DNA of 64,000 nucleotides from Microbacterium esteraromaticum. GTDB taxonomy: Bacteria; Actinomycetota; Actinomycetes; Actinomycetales; Microbacteriaceae. Shown here one piece after another: positions 16,400-24,440 of the stretch (within the stretch, counting starts at the first letter, position 1; each line of letters opens with the position of its first letter). Both the position numbers and the translations under genes were made by a program. The notes below the pieces were generated by a model. It was not told the origin of the DNA. It saw nothing but the letters and a program-made list of their open reading frames with translations, and searched no databases. Location of the stretch: assembly GCF_017303215.1 (NCBI RefSeq), contig NZ_JAEMWU010000001.1, positions 744,001-808,000 on the forward strand. The letters are read 5' to 3'.

Positions 16400-16550
16400 G
16401 CGCGAGACCCCCTTATACGAGTTCAGCAGCGGGCGGTGCATGCCCGATGATATTCACGGCACCGGCTCGAGGCCGGTAAGAGTAGCATTCAGGATAGCAC
16501 GCACGCCAGACCACCAGGCCGTCCTGCGGCCTTCGAGCGGAAGGATCGAC

Positions 16551-17093
16551 ATGACGGATTCCACGCCCGCAGCATCCGACGAGGCAGCACAGAACGCCGC
16601 CCTGCAGAAGGCGGTCATCGTCGGCCTGCAACCCGGCCAACCCGGGCACGTTCTCGATGAGGCAGTGAAGTACGCGAAGCTGCTCGGTTCGCCGCTCGTT
16701 GTCGTGCACGTCGACGTCACGCGGTTCGTGACGTACGAAGACCCTGACGGCTATGTGCACTCGGCGCCGATCGACCTGAACATCGACTCGGGCATCGCCG
16801 AGTTCGAAGAAGTGCAGCAGGCCGCCGAGCAGCTGCTGAAGAAGGCCGATGTCGTCTGGACCGCACGCCAGCTGGTGGGTGACCCGGCCCTGGCGATCAA
16901 GCAGCTCGCCGAGCGGCTCGATGCGCAGCTGATCGTGGTGGGTACGCGCAAGCGCGGCCTGGGGGAGTCGATCCGGGAGTTCTTCACCGGGTCGGTCGCG
17001 GCACGCCTGGCGCATCGGCAGCACCGCTCGGTGCTCGTCGTGCCGCAGGAGGAGCCGGTGCCCGACGACCAGGAAGACGTCTGGACCGAGTAG
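16551..17093 (+). CDS. Universal stress protein
   Basis: This 180-residue cytosolic protein has one UspA domain. The first strand is KAVIVGLQPG, and the nucleotide-binding loop near the C-terminus reads LIVVGTRKRGLGE followed by FFTGSVAARLAHRQHRSVLVVP, which fits the G-x2-G-x9-G(S/T) ATP-binding pattern. GGAAGGA at 16540-16546 provides the ribosome site for the ATG at 16551. It probably has a stress or dormancy role; no partner lies next to it. Confidence 0.88.
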   Translation: MTDSTPAASDEAAQNAALQKAVIVGLQPGQPGHVLDEAVKYAKLLGSPLVVVHVDVTRFVTYEDPDGYVHSAPIDLNIDSGIAEFEEVQQAAEQLLKKADVVWTARQLVGDPALAIKQLAERLDAQLIVVGTRKRGLGESIREFFTGSVAARLAHRQHRSVLVVPQEEPVPDDQEDVWTE

Positions 17094-17121
17094 CCACGTC
17101 GCGCGCACTCGCGCCGCGCGC

Positions 17122-17199
17122 CGACACCCCCAGTTCGCGTCGAGACCCCCACGTGTGGACGTCCATACGTGGGGGTCTCGACGATACGTGGGGGTCTCG
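17122..17199. repeat. Near-perfect 40-bp palindrome with outer copies
   Basis: Positions 17141-17180 form a 40-bp palindrome with one mismatched pair (CGAGACCCCCACGT to ACGTGGGGGTCTCG). A further copy lies 19 bases outside on each side: CGACACCCCC at 17122 and GTGGGGGTCTCG ending at 17199. It lies between the convergent ends of the stress-protein and PadR genes. Confidence 0.8.
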
Positions 17200-17259
17200 G
17201 CGACAGGTGCCGGGCGCGACACGGGCCAGCCCAGACACGGGGCCGGCCCAGCCGCGGGG

Positions 17260-17892
17260 TCAGTCCTGGGGCGGAGCGGCCAGGGCGCGGGTCACCGCGC
17301 GGGCCGCGTCGTCCAGCGCCTGCTCCAGGTCTGCGACGACGGATGCCGGCAGTGCGCCACCCCGCGCCACATGGGTGCGCAGATCGGTGCGCACCTGTGC
17401 GCGGAAGGCGTTGAGGGCAGCATCCGCCCGGCCCAGCTGCTCACGGCTGGTGGTGCGCTCGTCGCTCATCGAGTCGGCGTGTGCGCGCTCCTTGGCATCC
17501 CGCTGCTCTTTCTGCGCGGCGGTGGCGAGGTCGGCGCGCAGGCTGCGCATCGCCTCTTGCACGCTGTGCCGCACCTCGCTGGCGATCAGGCGCACCGAGT
17601 CGGACAGCCCCTCTTCGATGCCCTCCAGCTCGCCCTCGCGGGCCGTGAGCTCGGCGCGGCCGGCGTCGGTGATCGCGTAGATCGTGGTGCGCCCGTCGAC
17701 GGTCTTCGACACCAGGCCCTCTTCCTCGAGCTTCGCGAGTCGGGGGTAGATGGTGCCGGCGCTGGGGGTATAGGTGCCCCCAGTGCGGTCGGTGAGCGCC
17801 TGGATGATGCCGTAGCCGTGCTGCGGAGACTCGGCGAGCAGCGACAGCAGGTACAGCCGCAGGTCGCCGTGCGAGAAGACCGCGGGGGTCAT
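17260..17892 (-). CDS. PadR-family transcriptional regulator
   Basis: This 210-residue protein has an N-terminal winged helix: DLRLYLLSLLAESPQHGYGIIQAL, SAGTIYPRLAKLEEEGLV and TIYAITDAGRAEL (residues about 8-85). A long helical C-terminal dimerisation region follows. It overlaps the upstream DUF4097 gene by 4 bases and is translated with it. An inverted repeat at 18754-18800 in front of the pair has the ATATATCG-type sequence expected for such PadR proteins, so autoregulation is likely. Confidence 0.88.
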   Translation of the reverse strand: MTPAVFSHGDLRLYLLSLLAESPQHGYGIIQALTDRTGGTYTPSAGTIYPRLAKLEEEGLVSKTVDGRTTIYAITDAGRAELTAREGELEGIEEGLSDSVRLIASEVRHSVQEAMRSLRADLATAAQKEQRDAKERAHADSMSDERTTSREQLGRADAALNAFRAQVRTDLRTHVARGGALPASVVADLEQALDDAARAVTRALAAPPQD

Positions 17893-18728
17893 GATTCCCA
17901 CTCCGCGTCGTCGGCGACCGACACCTGCGGGCGGCGCAGCACCGCGATCGATCCTGAGACCGAGTTGGCGCGCACGTCGACGAAGCTGCCGGCGAGCTCG
18001 CCCTTCTGTCCGGTGTAGGTGGCGGGGCCACCGCCAGAGCGCTCGATGCCGTCGACGGTGAGCTTGCCGCTCATGCTGCGCAGCACGTAGTTGGCGGGCA
18101 GCGTCTCGTCGAGGCGGATCCGGGTGGAGCCCGAGACGGTGTTCAGGTTGATGGTGTTCATGTCGCCGATGGCCTCGACGAGCACGTCGCCCGAGACGGT
18201 GTCGACGGTCGCCTTGTGCATGGTGCCGGTGACGGCCACGTCGCCCGAGACGCTGTTGGCGTTGATCGAGCCGGTGAGGGCGCGCACCTGCACGTCGCCC
18301 GAGACGCTGTTGAGCGTCAGGTCGCCTGAGATGTTGTCGGCGATGATGTCGCCCGAGACGGTGTTCAGTCGCGCGTCGTTTCGGATGCCCGAGATCAGGG
18401 CTCCGGCACTGACCACGCCGAGCGTGAGGGCGATGCTGCGCGGAACGGCGATGCTGATCTCGGCCTTGGGGCCACCGGCGCCGAAGTTGCGGAAGACGTC
18501 GAGGAAGTTGTCCCACCCGATCTGGGGGTGGTCGATCTCGACCTGGGTGCCGTCGGATTCGATGCGCAGGTCTTTGATGGTGACCCCGTGCACCTCGATG
18601 CGGATGCCGGGTTCGTCGTGCGCCACGACGTCGACCTGGCCGCCGACGAGCCCGACCTTGAGCCGGGACGCCGAGGCGATGTCGATGACGCGTTCCTCGC
18701 CGGGGGCGATGAGCCACTTCTCGGTCAT
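17889..18728 (-). CDS. DUF4097 beta-repeat protein
   Basis: This 279-residue protein is built of short beta repeats: NTVSGDIIA, NSVSGDVQV, NSVSGDVAV, DTVSGDVLV and NTVSGSTRI recur between residues about 120 and 260, suggesting a right-handed beta-helix. There is no signal peptide or membrane anchor, so it is probably cytosolic or membrane-associated. DUF4097 genes are regularly linked to PadR-type or other regulators, as here, but the role is unknown. The start ATG ends at 18728 and has a strong ribosome site (AGGAGAG). Confidence 0.85.
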   Translation of the reverse strand: MTEKWLIAPGEERVIDIASASRLKVGLVGGQVDVVAHDEPGIRIEVHGVTIKDLRIESDGTQVEIDHPQIGWDNFLDVFRNFGAGGPKAEISIAVPRSIALTLGVVSAGALISGIRNDARLNTVSGDIIADNISGDLTLNSVSGDVQVRALTGSINANSVSGDVAVTGTMHKATVDTVSGDVLVEAIGDMNTINLNTVSGSTRIRLDETLPANYVLRSMSGKLTVDGIERSGGGPATYTGQKGELAGSFVDVRANSVSGSIAVLRRPQVSVADDAEWES

Positions 18729-18753
18729 GTCGTTCTCTCCTGAGTTCGGCGAT

Positions 18754-18800
18754 ATCGAGATATATCGCGTTGAAGCGAGAATAACACGATATATCTCGAT
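18754..18800. promoter_or_regulatory. PadR operator (14-bp inverted repeat)
   Basis: ATCGAGATATATCG at 18754-18767 and CGATATATCTCGAT at 18787-18800 are perfect inverted copies with 19 bases between them. The site lies 26 bases before the DUF4097-PadR pair, between it and the divergent MerR gene. Its AT-rich sequence stands out from its surroundings. Confidence 0.75.
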
Positions 18801-18826
18801 TGCGCCTGGGGGTTTGCCGAGAAGGA

Positions 18827-18857
18827 TTGACCTTGACGCAGCGTCAACTTCTAGCGT
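18827..18857 (+). promoter_or_regulatory. MerR-type promoter with 19-bp spacer
   Basis: TTGACC (18827-18832), a 19-bp spacer and TAGCGT (18852-18857) form the long-spacer promoter typical of MerR activation. The spacer contains the perfect palindrome TTGACGCAGCGTCAA at 18833-18847, the expected regulator site. Confidence 0.75.
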
Positions 18858-18882
18858 GGTCCTCAATGACGGAAAGGATGCC

Positions 18883-19653
18883 ATGGACTGGTCGATCCAA
18901 GAGATCGCGAGACTCGCCGGAACCACGAGCAGAACGCTGCGGCACTACGACGACATCGGACTGCTCGCGCCGTCGCGCGTCGCGCGCAACGGCTACCGCC
19001 ACTACGACCGGACGGCGCTCGTGCGCCTGCAACGCATCCTGCTGCTGCGCGAGCTCGGGCTCGGCCTGCCGCAGATCGCCGACGTGCTCGACCGCGGCGA
19101 ATCCGAGGAGGGTGCGCTCGAAGCGCACCTGGCCTGGCTGCGCCAGGAACAGGAGCGGATGCTGCGGCAGATCGCTTCGGTCGAGAGCACCATTCACGCG
19201 TTGAGAGAAGGAGGGCCGATCATGGCCGAGAACATGTTCGACGGGTTCGACCACACCCGCTACAAGGAAGAGGTCGAGCAGCGCTGGGGCAAGAACGCCT
19301 ACGCGGCGGGTGACCGCTGGTGGCGTGGCATGAGCGCCGATGAGCGGCGGGAGTGGCAGCAGCGCGTCGCCGACCTGGCCGGCGATTGGGTGGCCGCGGC
19401 CGAAGGTGGGGTCGATCCGGCATCCGATGCCGCGCAGGACCTCGCGCGCCGTCATGTCGCATGGCTCATGAGCGTGCCCGGCACGCCGGCATCCGACAGT
19501 GAAGGTGACACGAAGGCGTACGTGCTCGGCCTCGCCGATATGTACGTCGCAGACTCGCGCTTCGCGGCCAACTACGCCACCCGCGACGGCGGCACCGCCG
19601 GTGCGGAGTTCGTGCGCGACGCCCTGCGTGTCTACGCCGAGGCGGCGCTGTAG
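18883..19653 (+). CDS. MerR regulator with TipAS effector domain
   Basis: This 256-residue protein starts with a MerR DNA-binding domain (WSIQEIARLAGTTSRTLRHYDDIGLL, then RNGYRHYDRTALVRLQRILLLRELG) and a coiled-coil dimer helix. The C-terminal half (from about residue 115, NMFDGFDHTRYKEEVEQRWG) matches the TipAS antibiotic-recognition domain, including paired Trp and acidic residues. TipA-type proteins bind thiopeptides or other small molecules and activate transcription. It has its own MerR-style promoter, so it probably autoactivates; no target gene lies directly downstream on the same strand except the sulfatase, which has a separate promoter. Confidence 0.88.
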   Translation: MDWSIQEIARLAGTTSRTLRHYDDIGLLAPSRVARNGYRHYDRTALVRLQRILLLRELGLGLPQIADVLDRGESEEGALEAHLAWLRQEQERMLRQIASVESTIHALREGGPIMAENMFDGFDHTRYKEEVEQRWGKNAYAAGDRWWRGMSADERREWQQRVADLAGDWVAAAEGGVDPASDAAQDLARRHVAWLMSVPGTPASDSEGDTKAYVLGLADMYVADSRFAANYATRDGGTAGAEFVRDALRVYAEAAL

Positions 19654-19715
19654 TCCACATCGCGGGGGTGCGGGCGGCGTCCGCACCCCCGTCGTGCGCG
19701 TCTGATCGTGAGCGT

Positions 19716-19765
19716 TTGTGCAACGTGCGGGGCAGGGGCTAGCGTCGGATTGCTAAACGTTTCAG
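19716..19765 (+). promoter_or_regulatory. Sulfatase promoter with LacI-type operator
   Basis: TTGTGC (19716-19721), an 18-bp spacer and TAGCGT (19740-19745) are followed at the expected transcription start by CTAAACGTTTCAG (19753-19765), which contains the palindrome AAACGTTT typical of LacI-family sites. Confidence 0.55.
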
Positions 19766-19782
19766 GTTCGATGAGGAGTCCG

Positions 19783-21186
19783 ATGTCCATGCCCGAGTCC
19801 CGCCGCCCCAATGTTCTCGTGATCGTCTCGGACGACCACGGCTATGCCGACAGGTCCGCGCTCGGCGTCGACCCGGCGGTGCGCACGCCGTCACTTGACC
19901 GCCTGGCGGCCGAGGGTGTCACCTGCGACGAGGCCTACGTCACCGCGCCGGTGTGCTCCCCCTCGCGGGCCGGACTCATCGGCGGGGCCTATCAGCAGCG
20001 CTGGGGCGCGCACTGGTTCGACGACTCCGCCGTGCCGGGAGCCGACCACCTGACGGTCGCCGAGCGCCTGCGCGATGCCGGCTACCGCACCGGGTACTAC
20101 GGCAAGGTGCACTACGGGGGCGAACGCGAGGGGGACCGCGGTACCCCGCCCCAGCATGGCTTCGAGGACTCGTTCTACGGCCTGGCCGGTCAGTCGATGG
20201 GGCGCCTGAACTACCTGCGCCATTCCGACGCCGCGGTCGCCGAGTACGGTGAGGCGACCCGCGCCATGGCCGTGCAACCCCTGTCGGCCAATGGCGAGCC
20301 GGTCGAGGTCGAGCGCTTTCTCACCGACGAGATCGCCGATCGTGCGGCGGCGTTCATCGCCGATGACGACGAGCGTCCCTTCTTCGCAACCGTCGCCTTC
20401 AACGCCGTGCACAACTTCTGCTGGCAGCTGCCGCCCGAAGAGCTCGAGGCGCGCGGGCTGCCCGCCTTCGAGGACTGGTACCCGGGCGCAGCCGAGTACC
20501 TCGACTGGTACGACGGTGCGATCAGCCCGAACCTGCCGAACGGACGCGAGTACTACCTTGCGCAGCTCGAGTTGATGGATGCCCAGATCGGCCGCCTGCT
20601 CGATCTGCTCGACGATCTCGGCATCGCCGAGGACACCATCGTCGTCTACACCACCGACAACGGCGGCTCGAACTGCAACTACGGCGTGAACACGCCGCTG
20701 AGCGGGTCGAAGTACACGCTGCTCGAAGGGGGCATCCGCGTGCCCTTCCTGATGCGCTGGTCGGGGCAGCTGCCTGCGGGTGCGCACCGGCGGGGGCTGG
20801 TGAGTTCGATGGATATCGCCGGCACCGCCGTCGCCGTCGCCGGCGCCGACGACTCGGGCCTCGATGGGCGCGATCTGCGCGCCTTCCTGCGCGGCGAGGC
20901 GGATGCTGTGCGCGACGAGCTGCACTGGGACTGCCGCTGGCAGTGGGCCGTGCGGCAGGGGGACTGGAAGCTGCGGTACGTCGACGACGCGTCCGGGCAC
21001 GCCGAGGAGATCCGCAGGACCGAGCACACCGAGCCCGGTGCCGGACTCTCGTTGGTGAACCTGCGGTCGGATGCTGTCGAGCAGCGCGATGTCGCCGCTG
21101 AGCACCCCGAGATCGTCGAACGGCTCCAGGCTGCGCGCGCTGCCTGGCGTTCGCAGATGGACCTCGCCGGCGTCGGTCGCGGCTGA
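19783..21186 (+). CDS. Sulfatase (arylsulfatase family)
   Basis: This 467-residue enzyme hydrolyses sulfate esters. The N-terminal metal site reads NVLVIVSDDHGYADRSALG. The catalytic signature CSPSRAGL begins at Cys58, which must be converted to formylglycine. Further conserved pieces are YRTGYYGKVHYGG and TTDNGGSNCNYGVNTPLSGSK. No signal peptide is visible, so the enzyme is probably cytosolic and acts on imported sulfated oligosaccharides. GAGGAG at 19773-19778 is the ribosome site. No formylglycine-generating enzyme lies in this window. The neighbouring ABC transporters and fucosidase suggest a sulfated glycan substrate. Confidence 0.9.
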   Translation: MSMPESRRPNVLVIVSDDHGYADRSALGVDPAVRTPSLDRLAAEGVTCDEAYVTAPVCSPSRAGLIGGAYQQRWGAHWFDDSAVPGADHLTVAERLRDAGYRTGYYGKVHYGGEREGDRGTPPQHGFEDSFYGLAGQSMGRLNYLRHSDAAVAEYGEATRAMAVQPLSANGEPVEVERFLTDEIADRAAAFIADDDERPFFATVAFNAVHNFCWQLPPEELEARGLPAFEDWYPGAAEYLDWYDGAISPNLPNGREYYLAQLELMDAQIGRLLDLLDDLGIAEDTIVVYTTDNGGSNCNYGVNTPLSGSKYTLLEGGIRVPFLMRWSGQLPAGAHRRGLVSSMDIAGTAVAVAGADDSGLDGRDLRAFLRGEADAVRDELHWDCRWQWAVRQGDWKLRYVDDASGHAEEIRRTEHTEPGAGLSLVNLRSDAVEQRDVAAEHPEIVERLQAARAAWRSQMDLAGVGRG

Positions 21187-21201
21187 GGTCGCGGCCGAGT
21201 G

Positions 21202-21260
21202 TTGTGATCGTCGGGATGCTGTGATTACACTGCTGTTAATCGTTTAGATAAACGATTAAC
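21202..21260 (+). promoter_or_regulatory. Promoter and operator of first ABC operon
   Basis: TTGTGA (21202-21207), an 18-bp spacer and TACACT (21226-21231) are followed by a perfect inverted repeat with 11-bp arms, GTTAATCGTTT (21235-21245) and AAACGATTAAC (21250-21260). The operator would cover the transcription start, the usual position for repression by a LacI-family protein. Confidence 0.7.
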
Positions 21261-21310
21261 ACGTATCCCGGCATCACAGCCCGACCCCAACAGATCCAAG
21301 GGAGGATCGC

Positions 21311-22582
21311 ATGCGATCGACAGCATTGACCCGACGGGGAGGCACCGCACTCGCGGTGACCGCAGCCGCAGCACTCGCCCTCACCGGCTGCAGCAGCTCC
21401 GACGCCGGTAGCGCCGATCCGGACGAGAAGATCGTTCTCGAATACGGCATCTGGGATCAGAAGCAGGAGCCGGCGATGCAGGCGATCGCCGACGCGTTCA
21501 CCGCCGAGAATCCCAACGTGTCGATCAAGCTCGTGACCACTCCGTACAAGGAGTACTTCACGAAGCTCCAGACCTCGGTCTCGGGCGGCGCGGCTCCCGA
21601 CGTGTTCTGGATGAACGGCCCGAACTTCCAGCTGTACGCATCCAACGGTGTGATCGCACCGCTCGAGGGCGCTGACCTCGACCCCGCCGATTACCCCGAG
21701 GGGCTCGTCGACCTGTACACCTTCGACGGCGCCCTCTACGGTGCGCCGAAGGACTTCGACACCATCGGCCTCTGGTACAACAAGGAACTCTTCGACGAGG
21801 CGGGCGTCGCCTACCCCACGGCCGGTTGGACCTGGGATGACATGAAGGACGCCGCGGCCAAGCTGACCGACCCCGCCAAGGGCCAGTTCGGCATCGCTGC
21901 AGCGCAGGCGGGCCAGGAGAACTACTACAACTCGATCGCCCAGGCCGGCGGCGAGGTGATCAGTGCCGACGGCACCACCAGCGGCTACGGCACGCCCGAG
22001 GCGCTCGCCGGTATCGAGCTGTGGACCGACCTCATCGAGGCGGGCTCGTCGCCGACCGCGCAGCAGATGACCGATACCTCGGCGCAGGACTTCTTCCTGT
22101 CGGGCAAGGTCGCCATGTTCCAGAACGGCTCGTGGGCGGCGCACACCTACGCCGACAACGCCGACATCGCCGACAAGGTCGACGTCGCCCCGCTGGCCGC
22201 CGGCCCCGCGGGCAACCAGAGCGTGATCCACGGTCTGGCGAACGTCGTCAACGCCAAGGGCGACCACGTCGAGGCGGCTACCGAGTTCGCCGTCTTCGCC
22301 AGCAGCGAGGCCGCGGCCGACATCATGGCCGACTCGGGCACCGTGATCCCCGCATTCGACGGCAAGCAGCAGGTCTGGGTCGACGCGCTCCCGCAGTACA
22401 ACCTGCAGGCGTACATCGACGCGCTCGACACGGCCGTCGCCTACCCGGCATCGCAGAACACCGCCGCCTGGACCAGTGTCGAGGGCGAGATCCTCTCCCA
22501 GGTCTGGGCGGGCAACGTCACCCCGGCAGATGGCCTGCAGGAGCTTGCATCGAAGATGCAGGCAGCCCTCGACTCCGAGTAA
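21311..22582 (+). CDS. Sugar ABC transporter, solute-binding lipoprotein
   Basis: This 423-residue extracellular lipoprotein captures the sugar for the transporter. It has a lipoprotein signal with lipobox LALTGC, then a family 1 binding-protein fold: VLEYGIWDQKQEPAMQAIADAFTAENPNVSI, GAAPDVFWMNGPNF and the CUT1-typical DTIGLWYNKELFDEAGVAYPTAGWTWDDM. It is first in the operon, with GGAGG at 21301-21305 before the ATG. The sugar cannot be read from sequence; the context suggests a glycan fragment. Confidence 0.93.
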   Translation: MRSTALTRRGGTALAVTAAAALALTGCSSSDAGSADPDEKIVLEYGIWDQKQEPAMQAIADAFTAENPNVSIKLVTTPYKEYFTKLQTSVSGGAAPDVFWMNGPNFQLYASNGVIAPLEGADLDPADYPEGLVDLYTFDGALYGAPKDFDTIGLWYNKELFDEAGVAYPTAGWTWDDMKDAAAKLTDPAKGQFGIAAAQAGQENYYNSIAQAGGEVISADGTTSGYGTPEALAGIELWTDLIEAGSSPTAQQMTDTSAQDFFLSGKVAMFQNGSWAAHTYADNADIADKVDVAPLAAGPAGNQSVIHGLANVVNAKGDHVEAATEFAVFASSEAAADIMADSGTVIPAFDGKQQVWVDALPQYNLQAYIDALDTAVAYPASQNTAAWTSVEGEILSQVWAGNVTPADGLQELASKMQAALDSE

Positions 22583-22592
22583 GGAACACAGC

Positions 22593-23555
22593 ATGACCGA
22601 CGTCGTCGCGCGCAGCGCCGACACGTCGACCGAGCGGATGCCGGAGGCGAAGACCTCCGGCATCCGCCACCGTCGGCGCAATCCCGGTGCCTCACCCTGG
22701 TGGGCACTGGTCTTCATCGGCCCCACCGCACTGGGCCTGCTGGTGTTCTACCTGTGGCCCACCGTGCGCACCATGTTCATGTCGTTCACCGAGTCCGGAC
22801 CCTTCGGTGGCTCGGAATGGGTGGGGCTTGCCAACTACGAGCGGCTGTTCCAGGACCCCGAACTGATCGGGGCGCTGCGCAACACCGCCATCTACACGGG
22901 CATCGCGCTCATCGGCATCCCCGTCGCCGTGGCGATCGCCGCGCTGCTGAACACCGCGGGCCTCAAGGGCCGCAGCGTCTATCGCACCCTGTACTTCATC
23001 CCCGTCGTCACGATGCCCGCCGCGATCGCGCTGGTCTGGCGCATGATCTACAACGGCGACTTCGGTGTGCTCAACACGATGCTCGGCTGGTTCGGCGTCG
23101 AGGGACGCAGTTGGCTGACCGACCCGAGCACGGCGCTGGTCGCCATCGCGGTCGTCGGCATCTGGGCGGGCCTCGGGACGAACGTCGTGATCTTCCTCGC
23201 CGGGCTTCAGGGCATCCCGGACACGATCATGGAGGCCGCCGACCTCGACGGCGCCGGCCCCGTGCGCAAGTTCTTCTCGATCACAATCCCGCTGCTGTCG
23301 CCGAGCATCTTCTTCGTCTCGGTGATCAGCGTGATCGGCGCGCTGCAGGTCTTCGACCTGATCTACATGATGCTCGGGGTGAACAACCCGGCCATGCCGA
23401 ACACCCGCACGATCGTCTACCTGTTCTACGAAGCCGGCTTCATCGACAACGAGCGCGGCTACGCGGCCGCGATCGCGTTCCTGTTGCTGCTGATCATCCT
23501 CGTCCTGACGGTCGTCCAGTTCCGTCTGCAGAAGAAGTGGGTGCACTATGAGTGA
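22593..23555 (+). CDS. Sugar ABC transporter permease (UgpA/MalF type)
   Basis: This 320-residue inner-membrane permease has six hydrophobic segments. The cytoplasmic EAA loop, which contacts the ATPase, is visible as MEAADLDGAGPVRKFFSITI. The soluble N-terminus is short (about 35 residues, basic). It pairs with the next gene, which overlaps it by 8 bases. No ATP-binding subunit is encoded in the operon, so a shared MsiK-like ATPase elsewhere is likely. Confidence 0.92.
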   Translation: MTDVVARSADTSTERMPEAKTSGIRHRRRNPGASPWWALVFIGPTALGLLVFYLWPTVRTMFMSFTESGPFGGSEWVGLANYERLFQDPELIGALRNTAIYTGIALIGIPVAVAIAALLNTAGLKGRSVYRTLYFIPVVTMPAAIALVWRMIYNGDFGVLNTMLGWFGVEGRSWLTDPSTALVAIAVVGIWAGLGTNVVIFLAGLQGIPDTIMEAADLDGAGPVRKFFSITIPLLSPSIFFVSVISVIGALQVFDLIYMMLGVNNPAMPNTRTIVYLFYEAGFIDNERGYAAAIAFLLLLIILVLTVVQFRLQKKWVHYE

Positions 23556-24438
23556 GATCTCGCTGGACACACGCGCCGTGGTCGACGCCTCCGGGGTCTC
23601 GCAGCAGGCGGGGCGCTCGCCGAAGAACCGCGGCGTCTGGATCGTGCACATCGTGCTGATCCTCGGCGCCGTGGTGATGGTGTTCCCGTTCATCTGGCAG
23701 ACCCTGACCGCCTTCAAGACGTTCCAGGACTCGGTGCAGGTGCCGCCGGTGGTCATCCCCGACCCGTGGGTGTTCACCAACTTCGGCGAGGTCTTCGACT
23801 CGATGCCCTTCGCGCAGATGTTCACCAACTCGGTGCTGTTGACCATCGGCCGCACGGTCGGCCAGGTCGTACTGTGCACCATGGCCGGCTACGCGTTCGC
23901 GCGCATCCCGTTCCCCGGTCGCAACGTCGTGTTCGTGCTGTTCCTGTCGGTGCTGATGGTGCCCTCGCAGCTGTACCTGCTGCCGCAGTACGAGATCATT
24001 CAGTCGCTCGGCTGGCTGAACACCCTGCAGGCGCTGATCGTGCCCGGCATCTTCAGCGCGTTCGGCACGTTCCTGATGCGGCAGTTCTTCATGTCACTGC
24101 CGGCGGAACTCGAAGAGGCGGCGCGGATCGACGGCGCAAACCCGTGGCAGACCTTCTGGCGCATCATGGTGCCGTTGGCCAAGCCCGGCATCGTCGCCTT
24201 GACGGTGTTCACCGTGCTGTGGTCGTGGAACGACCTGCTCTGGCCGCTGGTTGTCACCACCGATCCCGAGAAGATGCCCCTGTCGGTCGGTCTGGCGCAG
24301 CTCGTCGGACTGCACGGCACTGACTACCCTGTTCTGATGGCGGGAGCGCTGCTCGCGACCCTGCCGATGCTCGTGACCTTCATGATCCTGCAGAAGCAGT
24401 TCATTCAGGGCATCGCCTTCTCAGGATCGAAGGGGTAA
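23548..24438 (+). CDS. Sugar ABC transporter permease (UgpE/MalG type)
   Basis: This 296-residue permease with six membrane segments is the partner of the preceding gene. The EAA motif reads LEEAARIDGANPWQTFWRIMVP, and the C-terminus ends QKQFIQGIAFSGSKG, a typical MalG-type ending. It starts inside the end of the upstream permease gene, so the two are translationally coupled. Confidence 0.93.
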   Translation: MSEISLDTRAVVDASGVSQQAGRSPKNRGVWIVHIVLILGAVVMVFPFIWQTLTAFKTFQDSVQVPPVVIPDPWVFTNFGEVFDSMPFAQMFTNSVLLTIGRTVGQVVLCTMAGYAFARIPFPGRNVVFVLFLSVLMVPSQLYLLPQYEIIQSLGWLNTLQALIVPGIFSAFGTFLMRQFFMSLPAELEEAARIDGANPWQTFWRIMVPLAKPGIVALTVFTVLWSWNDLLWPLVVTTDPEKMPLSVGLAQLVGLHGTDYPVLMAGALLATLPMLVTFMILQKQFIQGIAFSGSKG

Positions 24439-24440
24439 AC

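Noticed and set aside
17260..18717. One 485-codon protein covering PadR and part of DUF4097.
   Set aside because: The upstream part is the wrong frame of DUF4097; the PadR protein starts at 17892 with a clear winged-helix domain.
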